From positions 124,001-188,000 of the forward strand of contig CAIJZY010000014.1 of assembly GCA_903825285.1 (NCBI GenBank): DNA of 64,000 nucleotides. Reading direction: 5' to 3'. Below, piece after piece: positions 63,935 to 64,000 of this stretch. Position 1 is the stretch's first letter. Each line of letters opens with the position of its first letter. The notes below the pieces were generated by a model that saw only the letters and a list, made by a program, of their open reading frames with translations, was not told the origin of the DNA and ran no database searches. The translations under genes and the position numbers were made by a program. The DNA comes from an uncultured Opitutia bacterium (GTDB lineage Bacteria; Verrucomicrobiota; Verrucomicrobiia; Opitutales; Opitutaceae).

Positions 63935-64000
63935 GCTGAGGTCAGATTGGTTGGGAAAGTTTTTCCTTTTCGCCGATTTCCCGGGTTAATCGTTCACGGC

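Overview
This 64 kb window is high-GC (mostly two-thirds G+C by eye) and looks like the chromosome of a verrucomicrobial bacterium, most likely of the Opitutaceae. The assignment rests on gene content: Gram-negative LPS-export genes (lptA, lptB, an LptC-like protein, kdsC) beside HPr kinase, a fused alpha-beta 2-oxoacid dehydrogenase E1, an AraC/phytanoyl-dioxygenase pair, a eukaryotic-type glutamine synthetase II, FecR and CHASE2-cyclase genes, and weak or absent Shine-Dalgarno motifs. No species can be named from the sequence alone.

Layout. 1-3.8 kb: the 3' part of a very long LysM coiled-coil protein, a possible structured RNA with an intrinsic terminator, and two overlapping small ORFs. 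3.9-18.5 kb: a minus-strand housekeeping block (mtnA, an SGNH esterase, sucD, a VOC protein, sucC, a cyclase, rph, hprK, lptB, lptA, lptC, kdsC, fused E1), interrupted by one plus-strand HTH gene. 18.5-32 kb: metabolic and regulatory genes, with rlmN and leuA at the end. 32.5-38.6 kb: an ECF sigma module, SRP RNA, dnaX with an E. coli-type -1 frameshift heptamer, a PP2C phosphatase with a small kinase-like partner, and glnA. 38.6-44.3 kb: a lower-GC insertion fused to the glnA stop codon. 44.5-58.3 kb: O-antigen ligase, FecR, CHASE2-cyclase, ilvB, ymdB, accA, yceI, queA, an FN3 protein and tRNA-Gln. 59-64 kb: an arsenic operon (gap, arsJ, acr3, arsM, sigZ-like).

Two things stand out. First, the insertion after glnA appears to be an accretion of related elements. 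It has three copies of a three-hairpin left-end module (L1-L3), two copies of a 238-bp right-end module (R1, R2), a serine recombinase lacking its catalytic domain, a hybrid histidine kinase and a PAS protein as cargo, and a 10-bp iteron array beside an HTH gene and a truncated HUH-type protein. The glnA stop-codon sequence is repeated at each main junction, and the presumed native glnA terminator now lies 5.7 kb downstream.

Second, many gaps between genes carry long imperfect inverted repeats whose arms are built from degenerate tandem 7-mers (families A, B, E, F, G, H) or 9-mers (family D). These often run into stop codons and sometimes into coding sequence. A separate perfect REP-like palindrome (family C), closely resembling known Pseudomonas REPs, occurs three times, once inside a membrane-protein gene. 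No RAYT or other obvious mobilising enzyme for these repeats is visible here.
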